Assembly: GCF_038505995.1 (NCBI RefSeq) | Contig: NZ_CP128414.1 | Coordinates: 1 to 64,000, forward strand | DNA length: 64,000 nucleotides | Reading direction: 5' to 3' | From: Candidatus Phytoplasma asteris | GTDB lineage: Bacteria > Bacillota_I > Bacilli_A > Acholeplasmatales > Acholeplasmataceae | Part shown: one piece after another, positions 18,972-28,509 of the stretch | Layout of the letters: the number at the start of each line of letters is the position of its first letter | Position numbering within the stretch: position 1 is the first letter of the stretch | Notes under the pieces: generated by a model | The model's input: the letters and a program-made list of their open reading frames with translations, nothing else | Told to the model about the DNA's origin: nothing | Databases searched by the model: none | Made by a program: the position numbers and the translations under genes

Positions 18972-19529
18972 GTGAAACCAAAAGATATTATTATTTTTCC
19001 AACCGATACAGTTTATGGTATGGGCGCTAAATTATATGATAAAAAAGGACTCAATTGCATTTATCAAATTAAAAAAAGACCTTTAAATAAAAGTATTGTT
19101 GTTTTGTGTGCATCTTTACAACAAGCAAAAAAATTGGTCCAATTTAGTCCCCAAAGCCTTAAATTAGCTCTGCATTTTTGGCCAGGCCCTTTAACTTTAA
19201 TTCTGCCTACCACTTTGAAATATTTTTCTAAAACAAAGGCAAAAACTTTAGGAATAAGAATCCCCAATCATCCTTTAGCTTTGGAAATTTTAAAAAAAAA
19301 TGGTCCTTTAAAGACCACTTCTGTTAATCAAAGCAATCATCCTCCACTAAATGATTACCAAACTATTTTTAATATTTATTACAATAAAGTCGCCTTAATT
19401 TATCAAAACTATCACCCGATTTTAAAAATATCTTCAACTATTGTTGATCTAAACACTTTTCAACCAGTTATTTTAAGGCAAGGAACAATTACTCAAGAAG
19501 AAATTTTACAAATCTTAAAACCTTTGTGA
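18972..19529 (+). CDS. tsaC: Threonylcarbamoyl-AMP synthase (Sua5/YrdC/YwlC family)
   Basis: Makes threonylcarbamoyl-AMP from threonine, bicarbonate and ATP for the t6A37 modification of tRNAs. The 185-residue length fits the TsaC (single-domain) form. Motifs seen are FPTDTVYGMGA, the KKRPLNKSIVVL substrate loop, LHFWPGPLTLIL and the IRIPNHPLA region. The start is GTG at 18972, preceded by AAGGAA at 18961-18966; no ATG fits. Convergent with holA. Confidence 0.9.
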   Translation: MKPKDIIIFPTDTVYGMGAKLYDKKGLNCIYQIKKRPLNKSIVVLCASLQQAKKLVQFSPQSLKLALHFWPGPLTLILPTTLKYFSKTKAKTLGIRIPNHPLALEILKKNGPLKTTSVNQSNHPPLNDYQTIFNIYYNKVALIYQNYHPILKISSTIVDLNTFQPVILRQGTITQEEILQILKPL

Positions 19530-19567
19530 CCGTCAAAAAATTGTAAGTTATGTGCTTAGTTTTCAAA

Positions 19568-20539
19568 TTACAAAAAAACCTTTTGCTTACCCAATAAAAA
19601 CATTTCCAAACCGATATCTTTATTTACAGCACCCATTTTAATTTGATATTCTAATTCTATTAAATCTAAAAACAGTGTATTTAATTTTTGCGTTTCAATC
19701 AATTTTGCTTCTTTCATTAAAAAAAATACTTTTCCTTGTGAAACTGGCAAAACTTTTTGCACTTCTTCTGGGTTTTTTTTTTGTTGCAACATTTCTTTTA
19801 CCAATAACAATTCTTTAATTTTATGAGTTAATTGATTTATAACATGAAAAGCATTGATTTTTTGCGTTTTTAATGTTTGATACATTTGATAAGCATCAAT
19901 ATAATTTTGTTTTAAAAAAAGATTAATTAATCCAAAAATATTGTCATTTTCTTTAAAAGCATTGATTTTTTGCACCAATTGACAAGTTATATTTTTATCA
20001 TTTGATTGAAATAATTTGATTTTTGTTATTTCTTGATGTAATAAATAAAGATTATAGTTAGTTTTGCTCACTAATTCTTGGATAGCTTTGGTATCAATTT
20101 GAAAACCATCTTTTTGAAAAACTTCCATGATATATTTAAAAAAATCTTTTTTCTCCAAACTGTTTGTCGTTTTGCAAAGACAATATTTTTCCCAAATTTT
20201 TTGAACTTCAGATGCTTTAGTTGTTTTTTCTGCAAAAAAATATAAATCTAAATTGTTGTAAGGATTTTGTAAATAAGAAATTAAAAAAGCCATTTCTTGA
20301 GGTTTTTTTTGAAATAAAATTTCACTGTGATCCACCAAAACTACTTTTTTCCATGCGCTTTCAATCAAAGAAGTGGTTTGTAGTTCTTTTTGCAGCTCTG
20401 TTACAAGATCTTTTTGCATACAATAATAAACTACATCTAATTGTTTTTGTTTACAAATATTAATTATTTTTTTTATTTTTTTTTCTAGAAAAAACCTTTG
20501 TTTTCCCCAAATTAAATGTATGTTATTTGTTTGTTCCAA
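19568..20539 (-). CDS. holA: DNA polymerase III delta subunit
   Basis: The delta subunit opens the beta clamp as part of the clamp loader. The 323-residue length and the start (HLIWGKQRFFLEKKIKKI) fit the family. The central segment with YNLYLLHQEITKIKLF and the C-terminal LIELEYQIKMGAVNKDIGLEMFLL match the conserved HolA ends. Sequence conservation in this family is low, so the call rests on end motifs, length and the frequent position near engB and valS in Mollicutes. It is convergent with tsaC and divergent from engB. Confidence 0.85.
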   Translation of the reverse strand: MEQTNNIHLIWGKQRFFLEKKIKKIINICKQKQLDVVYYCMQKDLVTELQKELQTTSLIESAWKKVVLVDHSEILFQKKPQEMAFLISYLQNPYNNLDLYFFAEKTTKASEVQKIWEKYCLCKTTNSLEKKDFFKYIMEVFQKDGFQIDTKAIQELVSKTNYNLYLLHQEITKIKLFQSNDKNITCQLVQKINAFKENDNIFGLINLFLKQNYIDAYQMYQTLKTQKINAFHVINQLTHKIKELLLVKEMLQQKKNPEEVQKVLPVSQGKVFFLMKEAKLIETQKLNTLFLDLIELEYQIKMGAVNKDIGLEMFLLGKQKVFL

Positions 20540-20705
20540 ATTAAAAACCTCATTTTGCCCTTTTATTATTAATTAATTGTTTATTTTTTAAATGTTTTGC
20601 AAAAGATCAATTCAACATTATTATCATTATCACTATTGTTATTTTATCAAAAAAATATTATTATAAAACGATATCACAAAATATAAAGCAACAAAAATAA
20701 TAATT

Positions 20706-20714
20706 TGCTATAAT
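20706..20714 (+). promoter_or_regulatory. Extended -10 promoter of engB
   Basis: TGCTATAAT about 87 nt before the engB start codon, in the holA-engB divergent region. Confidence 0.5.
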
Positions 20715-20800
20715 AATATTTGTAAACCACCTTCAAAAATTTCCCAAAATCACCAATCGCAAACAATTATAGACAAAAGCAAAGAAAAGGAAAAACCAAA

Positions 20801-21391
20801 ATGATTAAAAAAGCCACTTTTGTGCGTAGTATTGTCCATTTTAAAGATATTCCTTTGAAAAAACAACCCGAAATTGTTTTAATGGGCAGAAGCAACGTTG
20901 GCAAAAGCACTTTCATCAATGCTTTAACTCAAAGAAAAAAATTAGCTAAAATTTCTCAAACGCCTGGCAAAACCATCACCCTAAACTACTATGACATTAA
21001 CGAATCTTTTTATTTGATCGATACTCCTGGATACGGTTATGCTAAAAAAAGTAAAGAAATTCAAAAGCAGTTATTGCCGATGATTATTTCTTTTTTGGAA
21101 CAAACTTCTCATCTCAAAGCAGTCTTTCAGCTAATTGATTTTAAAGTGGGTGCTACCCAAGAAGACGATAGAATCCATCAAGCTCTTTTGCAAGCGGGTT
21201 TTGAGGTCGTCTTGTTATTTGTTAAAAAGGATAAAGTTAAAAAAAATCTTGTTCCCAAACAATTAAAAATGCTTGTTAATCACTTTCCCCAGATTAAATA
21301 TTTTTTTTTGATTTCTTCAAAACAACAAGAAGGGCTGGAAGAATTAAAACTGTTTTTAAGTCAATTAATGGATCCAAATGCCAATGATTAA
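20801..21391 (+). CDS. engB: Ribosome-biogenesis GTPase EngB (YsxC/YihA)
   Basis: Small GTPase needed for maturation of the large ribosomal subunit. All G motifs are visible in 196 residues: G1 GRSNVGKST near 28-36, G2 TPGKT, G3 DTPGYGYAK, G4 VKKDKVKK (a variant of TKxD) and G5 ISSKQ. Length is typical. AAAGGAAA precedes the ATG. Confidence 0.95.
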   Translation: MIKKATFVRSIVHFKDIPLKKQPEIVLMGRSNVGKSTFINALTQRKKLAKISQTPGKTITLNYYDINESFYLIDTPGYGYAKKSKEIQKQLLPMIISFLEQTSHLKAVFQLIDFKVGATQEDDRIHQALLQAGFEVVLLFVKKDKVKKNLVPKQLKMLVNHFPQIKYFFLISSKQQEGLEELKLFLSQLMDPNAND

Positions 21392-21587
21392 AAAAGGAGT
21401 CCCTTATTTTTTGGCTCTTTTATTTTTAGTTTTTCCAACTTTTTCACTTTGCAAAAAAATTTGTAATTTTTTTTATTTCCTCCAATCCATTTAAACATTC
21501 CCAAAACCCCAAACATAACCCCCAAAAAACTTTTAAAACCCAAAAACTTCAACCCTAAAAAAAGAAAATAGAAAGAAGCTAGCTTTT
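21392..21587. other. engB-valS intergenic
   Basis: No gene. A weak hairpin-plus-T stretch follows the engB stop (AAAAAGGAGTCCC...TTTTTTGGCTC...TTTT), which could terminate transcription. Several short CCCAAAA-type runs precede valS without recognisable function. Confidence 0.3.
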
Positions 21588-24236
21588 ATGCAAACTAAAT
21601 ATGATTTTAAAAAAGTAGAACATCAAAGATACCAACAATGGTTAGAAAAAAAATATTTTTGTGCCAATCCAAACGCCAACAAAAAAACTTTTACTGTTGT
21701 AATTCCGCCTCCCAATGTAACAGGAAAACTGCATTTGGGACACGCTTGGAATAACACCATTCAAGATATTATTATAAGATTTAAAAAAATGCAAGGCTTT
21801 GATGTGCTCTTTTTGCCTGGGATGGATCATGCAGGAATTGCCACTCAAAATAAAGTTAAAGAACAATTAAAACAAGAAGGGCTTTTGACCAAAACTTTAA
21901 GTAAAGAAATTTTTTTAAAATATGCGTGGCAGTGGAAAGAAAAACATGCCCAAAATATTAGGCAACAATGGCAAGTTTTAGGGCTGCATCTAGATTATAA
22001 TTTTGAAAAATTTACCCTTGATCCTGATTTGAGCCAAACAGTTCAAGAAGTTTTTGTCAAATTATACCAAAAAAAATTAATTTACAGAGATTATAAAATT
22101 ATTAATTGGGACCCCGAAACTAAAACAGCCCTTTCTAATGTAGAAGTAAATTACCATGAAACTGAAGGAAAATTATATTATATTAAATATTTTTTGGTTG
22201 ATTTTCCAACTAATTCCAATTTGTCTGACGCTTCTTTGGTTCCTTCTTTTTTAGAAATTGCAACCACTCGCCCCGAAACCATGTTTGCCGATCAAGCTTT
22301 AATGGTAAATCCTAACGACCCTAGATATCAATCTTTTATTGGCAAAAAAGTTTTTATTCCTGATACTAACATCCAAATTCCTGTTATTAGTGATAATTAC
22401 GTAGATATTAATTTTGGTACAGGAGTTGTAAAAGTGACACCTGGACATGATATTAATGATTTTGAAGTAGCTAAAAGACATCAATTAAAAGCTTTATTAT
22501 GCATGAACGAAGATGGCACTATGAACGACTTAGCCTTGCAATATCAAGGATTAGACCGCTTTGTTTGTCGTCAAAAGTTAGTGCAAACTCTTAAACAAAA
22601 AGGATTTTTTACAAAAACCGAAAATCACCTTCATAAAGTAGGATATTCAAGTATTTCGGATGCCATCATCGAACCGCGTCTTTCTTTACAATGGTTTTTA
22701 AAAACCAAAGCCATCGCCCAAATTGCTTTAAAAACGAACAAAATCAATTTTTTTCCGCTTCGTTTTGAAAATATTTTTAATAATTGGCTCCAAAATATCG
22801 AAGACTGGTGTATTTCGCGTCAATTATGGTGGGGTCATCAAATTCCTGCTTGGCATAAAGGACAAGAAATTAAAGTTCAAATAGAAAGTCCTGGTCCAGA
22901 ATGGAGCCTTGATTGTGATGTTTTGGATACTTGGTTTTCTTCTGCTTTGTGGCCTTTTAGCACTTTGGGATGGCCTAATTGCAATGCCCCTTTATTTCAA
23001 AATCGTTTTCCTACTGATGTTTTAGTAACAGGCTATGACATTTTAACTTTTTGGGTATCAAAAATGGTTTTTCAAAGTATTTTATTAACCCACAAAGACC
23101 CTTTTAAAGATGTTTTATTACATGGTTTAGTAAGAGATAACAAAGGACAAAAAATGTCTAAATCAAAAGGTAATGGTGTTGATCCTTTGGAAGTTGTTGC
23201 CAAATATGGTACCGATGCTCTTAGATGGTTTTTAACTACTAACGCTGCTCCTGGGTTTGATTTATTCTATGATGAGACTAAAGTTGCTTCATCTTGGAAT
23301 TTTATTAATAAATTGTGGAATATTAGTCGTTTTGTAAAATTAAATACCAGCACCTTAGACACTGATTTTGATATCAATCTTTTGACTTTGACCCAAAAAG
23401 CCCTTTTAACACAATTGCATTTAACAACTCAAAAAGTAACAAATTTATATCAAAAATATGAATTAAAAGAAATTGGAAAAATTTTATATCACTTTGTTTG
23501 GGAAGATTTTGCTAATTGGCATTTAGAATTTGCCAAACATGATTTAGATCAGAATAACTCCAATTTAACAAACTTGCACAACAGTCAAAAATTTTTAGTT
23601 TATATGATGAAACATATTTTGCAACTCTTACATCCTTTTATTCCTTTTGTAACTGATGCTCTTTATGAAAATTTTGACAATAAAACGAACATTACTCAAA
23701 CCACTTTGCAAAAAACTTCTTATTGTAATTTAGATGCCTTAGCTGATTTTGAAAATCTTAAAAACTTAATTATTAAAACACGTCATTTAAGACAAGAATC
23801 CAATATCAATTGTAAATTAAATTTAGAATTAGAAGTTGCATCTCAATTTTCAACTATCCTCCAAGATTTCGTAAATTTGCAACAAGCTTTAGAAAAATTT
23901 TTCAAAACTTTACAAATTAAAATTACTAACAAAGTTACCAATTCAAAAAAAACTATTTGGTTAATTGAAAAAAATTTAAGTCTTTATATTGACCGCAAAA
24001 CCCTAAACGAACTTAATGAAACCAAATTTGAAAGTAATTTTTTACAACAAAAAAATACCCTTCTTAAAGAAATTAAAAGAAGTGAAACCATTTTAAATAA
24101 TCCATCTTTCTTGCAAAAAGCCGCAAGTGCCAAAATTGAAATTGAAAAAAAGAAATATGAAAGTTATTGTAAGCAATATAAAAAATTGTTAGAAAGTAAA
24201 AACAATTCTAATCCGCTAAATCCCAACAAAAAATAA
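21588..24236 (+). CDS. valS: Valyl-tRNA synthetase
   Basis: Class I aminoacyl-tRNA synthetase that charges tRNA(Val) with valine. The 882-residue protein has the HIGH-type signature HLGH at 49-52 and the KMSKS loop (GQKMSKSKGNG) near 522. It also carries the CP1 editing domain with ATTRPETMFADQALMVNP, the anticodon-binding domain and a C-terminal coiled-coil arm (about 815-870) typical of ValRS. AAGAAGC before the ATG is a weak ribosome-binding site. Confidence 0.97.
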   Translation: MQTKYDFKKVEHQRYQQWLEKKYFCANPNANKKTFTVVIPPPNVTGKLHLGHAWNNTIQDIIIRFKKMQGFDVLFLPGMDHAGIATQNKVKEQLKQEGLLTKTLSKEIFLKYAWQWKEKHAQNIRQQWQVLGLHLDYNFEKFTLDPDLSQTVQEVFVKLYQKKLIYRDYKIINWDPETKTALSNVEVNYHETEGKLYYIKYFLVDFPTNSNLSDASLVPSFLEIATTRPETMFADQALMVNPNDPRYQSFIGKKVFIPDTNIQIPVISDNYVDINFGTGVVKVTPGHDINDFEVAKRHQLKALLCMNEDGTMNDLALQYQGLDRFVCRQKLVQTLKQKGFFTKTENHLHKVGYSSISDAIIEPRLSLQWFLKTKAIAQIALKTNKINFFPLRFENIFNNWLQNIEDWCISRQLWWGHQIPAWHKGQEIKVQIESPGPEWSLDCDVLDTWFSSALWPFSTLGWPNCNAPLFQNRFPTDVLVTGYDILTFWVSKMVFQSILLTHKDPFKDVLLHGLVRDNKGQKMSKSKGNGVDPLEVVAKYGTDALRWFLTTNAAPGFDLFYDETKVASSWNFINKLWNISRFVKLNTSTLDTDFDINLLTLTQKALLTQLHLTTQKVTNLYQKYELKEIGKILYHFVWEDFANWHLEFAKHDLDQNNSNLTNLHNSQKFLVYMMKHILQLLHPFIPFVTDALYENFDNKTNITQTTLQKTSYCNLDALADFENLKNLIIKTRHLRQESNINCKLNLELEVASQFSTILQDFVNLQQALEKFFKTLQIKITNKVTNSKKTIWLIEKNLSLYIDRKTLNELNETKFESNFLQQKNTLLKEIKRSETILNNPSFLQKAASAKIEIEKKKYESYCKQYKKLLESKNNSNPLNPNKK

Positions 24237-24355
24237 AAAATTTAAATAAAACTATAAATGAATAATTTAAGCTTTGAAATTAAAAAACATTACAAGCAAA
24301 ACCCCAACCCACTAATATTTTCCAAACCCAAACCATTTATTAAAGGAACTAACCA

Positions 24356-24913
24356 ATGTCAAAAGATGATTCTATTAAAAAAACTGTTACTATAGGACTG
24401 AGTGCTGCGATATTTTTTGTTTTAAGTTGTTTTGCCTCTATTCCTGTGGGATTTAATGTAAGTATTGAAACTTCAGTCGCTTTTTTAGCTTTCATTGCTG
24501 TTGCTTTTGGTCCTGCGGTTGGTTTTTATGTAGGACTTATAGGAAACACCATTAAAGATTTTATTTTGTTTGGAAATGTTTCTTGGAATTGGGTTTTATG
24601 CTCTGCTCTTATTGGATTTATTTACGGATTGCCACATAAAATAATTGATCTTAAATATCAAGTGTTTACCAAGAAAAAAATTGTTTACTTTTGGCTTTAT
24701 CAGGTTGCTTTTAATTTTATAATTTGGGGTTTTTTTGCTCCTCAAAGTGATTTATTGATTTACGGACAACCACCTAAACTAGTTTATTTACAAAGTTTTT
24801 TGATAGTAATTTCTAATATTTTAGCTTATAGTGTAGTAGGAATTAAATTAATGTCTATGTATTCTTGTCATTACACTAAACAAGCTACTTTAATTAAAAT
24901 TAATAATTCTTAA
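24356..24913 (+). CDS. ECF transporter S component, UPF0397 family
   Basis: A 185-residue protein with five to six membrane segments beginning KTVTIGLSAAIFFVLSC. It belongs to the UPF0397/COG4720 group of substrate-binding (S) subunits of energy-coupling factor transporters. The loop GFYVGLIGNTIKDFILFG is characteristic. It lies directly before fused EcfA ATPases and EcfT, so the three genes encode one complete uptake system for a vitamin-like or other small nutrient. The substrate is not evident from sequence. AAAGGAAC precedes the ATG. Confidence 0.88.
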   Translation: MSKDDSIKKTVTIGLSAAIFFVLSCFASIPVGFNVSIETSVAFLAFIAVAFGPAVGFYVGLIGNTIKDFILFGNVSWNWVLCSALIGFIYGLPHKIIDLKYQVFTKKKIVYFWLYQVAFNFIIWGFFAPQSDLLIYGQPPKLVYLQSFLIVISNILAYSVVGIKLMSMYSCHYTKQATLIKINNS

Positions 24914-24970
24914 ATATTTTTAAACATCCTTAATCAATTTTTTTATTTTATAACTTCAAAGAGGAACTTT

Positions 24971-26737
24971 ATGCCAAAACCATTAATCATTTTTAAAGAT
25001 TTTAGTTTTCAATATTATAGTCAACAAACACCAACTCTAAATCAAATTAATTTAACTATTTATGAAGGACAAAAAGTTTTGATTGTGGGCAAAAATGGTA
25101 GCGGTAAATCTACTTTTTTAAAATGTATTAATGGTTTGATTCCTCATAGTTATCAAGGAAAAATTACAGGTACTGCTATTATTAAGGATAAAGTCTTGAC
25201 ACAAACCAATATATTTGATCTATCTTTGGATGTGGGTACCATTATGCAAGATACAGATAATCAATTTGTAGGTTTAACAGTAGCAGAAGATATAGCTTTT
25301 GCCTTGGAAAATGATGATTTGCCTCAAAGTGAAATATATCAAAAAGTAAATATGTGGGCACAAGATTTAGGATTGCAATCCTTTTTAGATTACAAACCAC
25401 AAGAACTTTCTGAAGGTCACAAGCAATTAGCATCGATGGCAGGAGTTTTAATTTATAATCCTTCTATTTTGTTATTTGATGAATCTCTATCCAATCTTGA
25501 TCCTGTTTCAAGAGCCAAAATGACTGCTTTAATAAAAACTATTCATCAAAAATACCATTCGACTATTTTAGTTATCGAACATTATTTAGAAGATATTTTA
25601 GATGATTCTTTTGATAGGGTAATAGTATTTGAAGATGAAAAAATTATTTATGACAATTCTCCCCAAAAATTAATTTTAGAAAATATTTTAACTAAACAAG
25701 GTATCCAAGAACCAACTTATATTAGTGCTTTGAAAAAGGTTGGTATCAATTTGGGAAGCCTTCCTTATTTATTAAATTTGCCTGCCTTACAATCCTTAGA
25801 TTTTGTTCAATATTTTTCCAATCAATTAACAAATTTAAAAAAATGTGCTATTTCTCAAAACGACCCAACTCAATTATTGCCTTTTTTTCCCAAACAATTT
25901 GCCCCATTTTGCCCCATTTTGCAATTACAAAATATTTCTTATCACTATGAATCCAAACAACCCAATATTTTAAATGACATTTCTTTGGATTTATTTCCAG
26001 GAAAAATGATTAGTATTGTTGGTAAAAATGGTAGTGGTAAATCTACTTTAGCCAAAGTTATTTGTGGTTTTTCTAATCCTCAAACAGGAACTATTTTATT
26101 AAATAATCAAGATTTAACACATTTGTCTTTACAACAAAGATCAGAAAAAATTGGTTTTGTCATGCAAAATCCCCACCATATGATTTCTCAAAAAACTGTT
26201 TTTGAAGAAGTAGCATTGGGGCTTTTAGGAAAACAACTTTCATTAACTGAAATAAAAACCAAAGTGCATGCCATTTTGAAAACTTGTAATTTGGATTGTT
26301 TTGTTAACTGGCCTATTTCTGCTCTTAGTTTTGGACAAAAAAAAAGACTTACCATTGCTTCTATTTTAGTGATGCAACCCCAAATTCTTATTTTGGATGA
26401 ACCTACCATAGGACAAGATTTAAAACATCACACACAAATTATGACTTTTTTACAAAAGTTAAATAATAAAGGAATTACCATTATAATTATTACTCATGAT
26501 ATGTCTTTAATGCTTAATTATACTCAAAGAACTTTGGTTTTGGAACAAGGAAAAATTATTGCAAATACTACTCCTTTAAAAATTTTTACAGATATGTCTT
26601 TAATGCAAAAAACTTCTCTCAATCCTATCAGCTTGATTGTTCTTATCAATAAATTGCCATTTACATCAGAACAAAAAAATGTTTTGTTAACTCAAATGTT
26701 GGCTTTTTTAAAGGAGGATTGTTGTTATGGCAAATAG
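24971..26737 (+). CDS. ecfA: ECF transporter, fused tandem ATPase subunits
   Basis: The 588-residue protein joins two ABC ATPase domains that in many bacteria are separate EcfA1 and EcfA2. Domain 1 has Walker A GKNGSGKST near 40, signature LSEGHKQ, Walker B ILLFDES and switch His in VIEHY. Domain 2 has Walker A GKNGSGKST near 351, signature LSFGQKKR, Walker B ILILDEPTIGQD and ITHD. The two domains power the S and T membrane subunits. Domain 1 carries LFDES instead of the more common LLDEP. GAGGAA precedes the ATG; the 3' end overlaps ecfT by 11 bases. Confidence 0.93.
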   Translation: MPKPLIIFKDFSFQYYSQQTPTLNQINLTIYEGQKVLIVGKNGSGKSTFLKCINGLIPHSYQGKITGTAIIKDKVLTQTNIFDLSLDVGTIMQDTDNQFVGLTVAEDIAFALENDDLPQSEIYQKVNMWAQDLGLQSFLDYKPQELSEGHKQLASMAGVLIYNPSILLFDESLSNLDPVSRAKMTALIKTIHQKYHSTILVIEHYLEDILDDSFDRVIVFEDEKIIYDNSPQKLILENILTKQGIQEPTYISALKKVGINLGSLPYLLNLPALQSLDFVQYFSNQLTNLKKCAISQNDPTQLLPFFPKQFAPFCPILQLQNISYHYESKQPNILNDISLDLFPGKMISIVGKNGSGKSTLAKVICGFSNPQTGTILLNNQDLTHLSLQQRSEKIGFVMQNPHHMISQKTVFEEVALGLLGKQLSLTEIKTKVHAILKTCNLDCFVNWPISALSFGQKKRLTIASILVMQPQILILDEPTIGQDLKHHTQIMTFLQKLNNKGITIIIITHDMSLMLNYTQRTLVLEQGKIIANTTPLKIFTDMSLMQKTSLNPISLIVLINKLPFTSEQKNVLLTQMLAFLKEDCCYGK

Positions 26738-27572
26738 TATGTTACAATATTTACCAGGTAATACTTTCATTTATAAAATCCAAGGAGCAACTAAGTTATT
26801 GTTTTTAATTTTGGTTTCAGTTGCTTGTATGATGGTCTATCATGTATGGTTTTTGTTAGGACTTGTCTTTTTTTCTTTGTTTTTGTTTTGGTGTGCTCAA
26901 ATTAAATGGCAGCAAGTAGCGTTTGTAGTTAAAGGAACTTTCTTTTTTTTGTTTGTAAACAATATTATTATTTTTTTTTGTTTTAGAAATTATGGTACTC
27001 AAATATATAACTCCAAAACCCCCATTCCTTTATTTTTTAATCTTTTAACCCAAGAACAATTATTTTATCAATTTAATGTGTTGTTAAAATATTGTTGTAT
27101 TATTCCTTTATTTTTAATCTTTATTATAACTACTAATCCCAGTCAATTAGCTGCTAGTTTAAATAAATTAGGGGTTAGTTATAAAATTAGTTATGCTTTT
27201 GCCCTTACTATTCGTTATATTCCTGAAATTCAAAAAGATTTTAAAAATATTTCTCTCAATCAACAAGCACGAGGTATTAAAGTTGTTAAAAAAACTCATT
27301 TTTTGGCTCGTATTATTGCAGATATTAAAAGAATTGCCCTTATTATTCCTCCTTTGATTTTCTTTAATTTAGATAAAATTGATGTAATTACTAATGCTAT
27401 GCAATTGAGGCGTTTTGGTAAATACAAAACAAGAACTTGGTATTATGAAAAATCTTTTAGTATTCTTGATTTGTTTACTTTTTTATTAGGATTGGCACTT
27501 CTTTTGCTTGGTGTGTGGCTTTTGTGCCTTTATGATAGGTTTTATTATCCTTTTGCCCAAAACCCTTTTTGA
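26727..27572 (+). CDS. ecfT: ECF transporter transmembrane subunit EcfT
   Basis: The 281-residue membrane protein couples the ATPases to the S component. It shows the usual EcfT plan: N-terminal membrane helices, the ATTN-type stretch, and a cytoplasmic coupling region. That region holds the first Ala-Arg-Gly motif (NQQARGIKVVKK) and a modified second one (AMQLRRFGKY instead of A-R-G). A perfect AAAGGAGG lies within the 3' end of ecfA just before ATG, so the two are translated together. Confidence 0.9.
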   Translation: MANSMLQYLPGNTFIYKIQGATKLLFLILVSVACMMVYHVWFLLGLVFFSLFLFWCAQIKWQQVAFVVKGTFFFLFVNNIIIFFCFRNYGTQIYNSKTPIPLFFNLLTQEQLFYQFNVLLKYCCIIPLFLIFIITTNPSQLAASLNKLGVSYKISYAFALTIRYIPEIQKDFKNISLNQQARGIKVVKKTHFLARIIADIKRIALIIPPLIFFNLDKIDVITNAMQLRRFGKYKTRTWYYEKSFSILDLFTFLLGLALLLLGVWLLCLYDRFYYPFAQNPF

Positions 27573-27628
27573 TAAAATATTGCCAAATTATTAAAATCAA
27601 ACAATTAAATATTTTGAAAAATTATAAG

Positions 27629-27656
27629 ATCAACTCTAAAAAGTTGGTTTTTTTTG
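27629..27656 (+). terminator. Terminator after the ECF operon
   Basis: Stem ATCAACT / AGTTGGT (one G-T pair) around 27629-27648 with a short A-rich loop, followed by eight T. Confidence 0.7.
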
Positions 27657-28229
27657 TTATATAAAATTTCAAGGAAAACAATCATGATATAAAGATGAGT
27701 GAGCAAAAAATTCCTTTTTTTTGTGATAAAATGATGTTAATAGCAATATTTTTTATTTTTAAATTGCTGTTGTAAAAAAAGATAAAGGGGTTAAAAAGTG
27801 TTAGGTGGTTAATAAAAAAATGTCAATATACTTTTAAAGTATTTTTGATGCAATTTAGCAAAAAAATTGTATTTTTTTATTTTTAGTGTATTTTTAATTT
27901 TTTAAGTTTTTAAATATTGAGTTTTTTTGTTTTTAAAATATATTTTTATTTTTTAGTTTTATTTTTAAATTGTTAAATATTTTTGTTATAAATCTCAGTT
28001 TATATCAAAATAATACTAAATATTTATTTTTATTTTTAATTTTAAAAAAACTTAACTTATTTGGTGTCATGTGTTATATTTTTAAAATATTAAAATACTT
28101 GATACAATATTTAAATACCAAAATTACTGCAATTTTACTATTTATATAAAACAATATTAGAAAGTATTTTTGCAATATTATATAAAATATAAAATCATAT
28201 AAAAAGAAAAGGAAATAAAGGGAAAATAA
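27657..28229 (+). promoter_or_regulatory. Long leader with a sequence shared with 46196-46300
   Basis: No gene in this 570-bp stretch. Its first 100 bp (about 27657-27760) are clearly related to the region upstream of the second M41 gene (46196-46300). Shared blocks include GATATAAAGATGAGTGAGCA (with changes) and TTTTTTGTGATAAAATGA. The common block most likely holds a promoter (TAAAAT box) plus leader. The remainder is T-rich without recognisable elements. AAAGGAAA and AAGGGAAA lie ahead of the next start codon at 28230. Confidence 0.5.
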
Positions 28230-28487
28230 ATGTCAAAGAAAAATAAAGGAGTTCCAAAAGCCAATCAAGCAAATCGGAAATCAAAAGTAAAGAATTTTTT
28301 TAGTGCGTTAAAAAAATATTTTTGTACAGATTTTACCAAAAAAAGGTTGTTACATGGACAGTACTTGCATTATTAGTAGTAGGTGGTGTACTTGGTTATC
28401 TTTTATGGCCTAAATCACAAGTTTTAAAAGTGAAATTTTATAATCAAGAAGGAAAAGTTGTCAAAGAGTTTAAAGTTGATAAAAATA
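28230..28487 (+). pseudogene. Truncated single-pass membrane protein, frame-broken
   Basis: ATG 28230 opens a basic N-terminus (MSKKNKGVPKANQ...) that stops after 47 residues. A one-base shift at the A7 run 28338-28344 continues into a clear membrane helix (VVTWTVLALLVVGG). A segment with KVKFYNQEGKVVKEFKVDK follows. The frame then runs into a PMU terminal repeat at 28488, so the 3' end is missing. Here the A run is out of phase for a classical tandem -1 slip (ACC AAA AAA AGG), so a mutation or RNA-polymerase slippage is more likely. No family is recognised. Confidence 0.6.
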
Positions 28488-28509
28488 CTAAACTTTTGGA
28501 ACACCTCAC
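28488..28509 (-). repeat. PMU terminal repeat fragment (junction)
   Basis: Twenty-two bases that match, on the minus strand, the outer part of the PMU end (GTGAGGTGTTCCAAAAG followed by TTTAG). It marks the junction between the truncated plus-strand gene and the truncated minus-strand PMU-A gene. Only the outermost part is present, without the inner hairpin. Confidence 0.75.

Noticed and set aside
23100-24236. Frame break in valS C-terminus
   Set aside because: The frame is continuous through KMSKS, anticodon-binding domain and C-terminal coiled coil.
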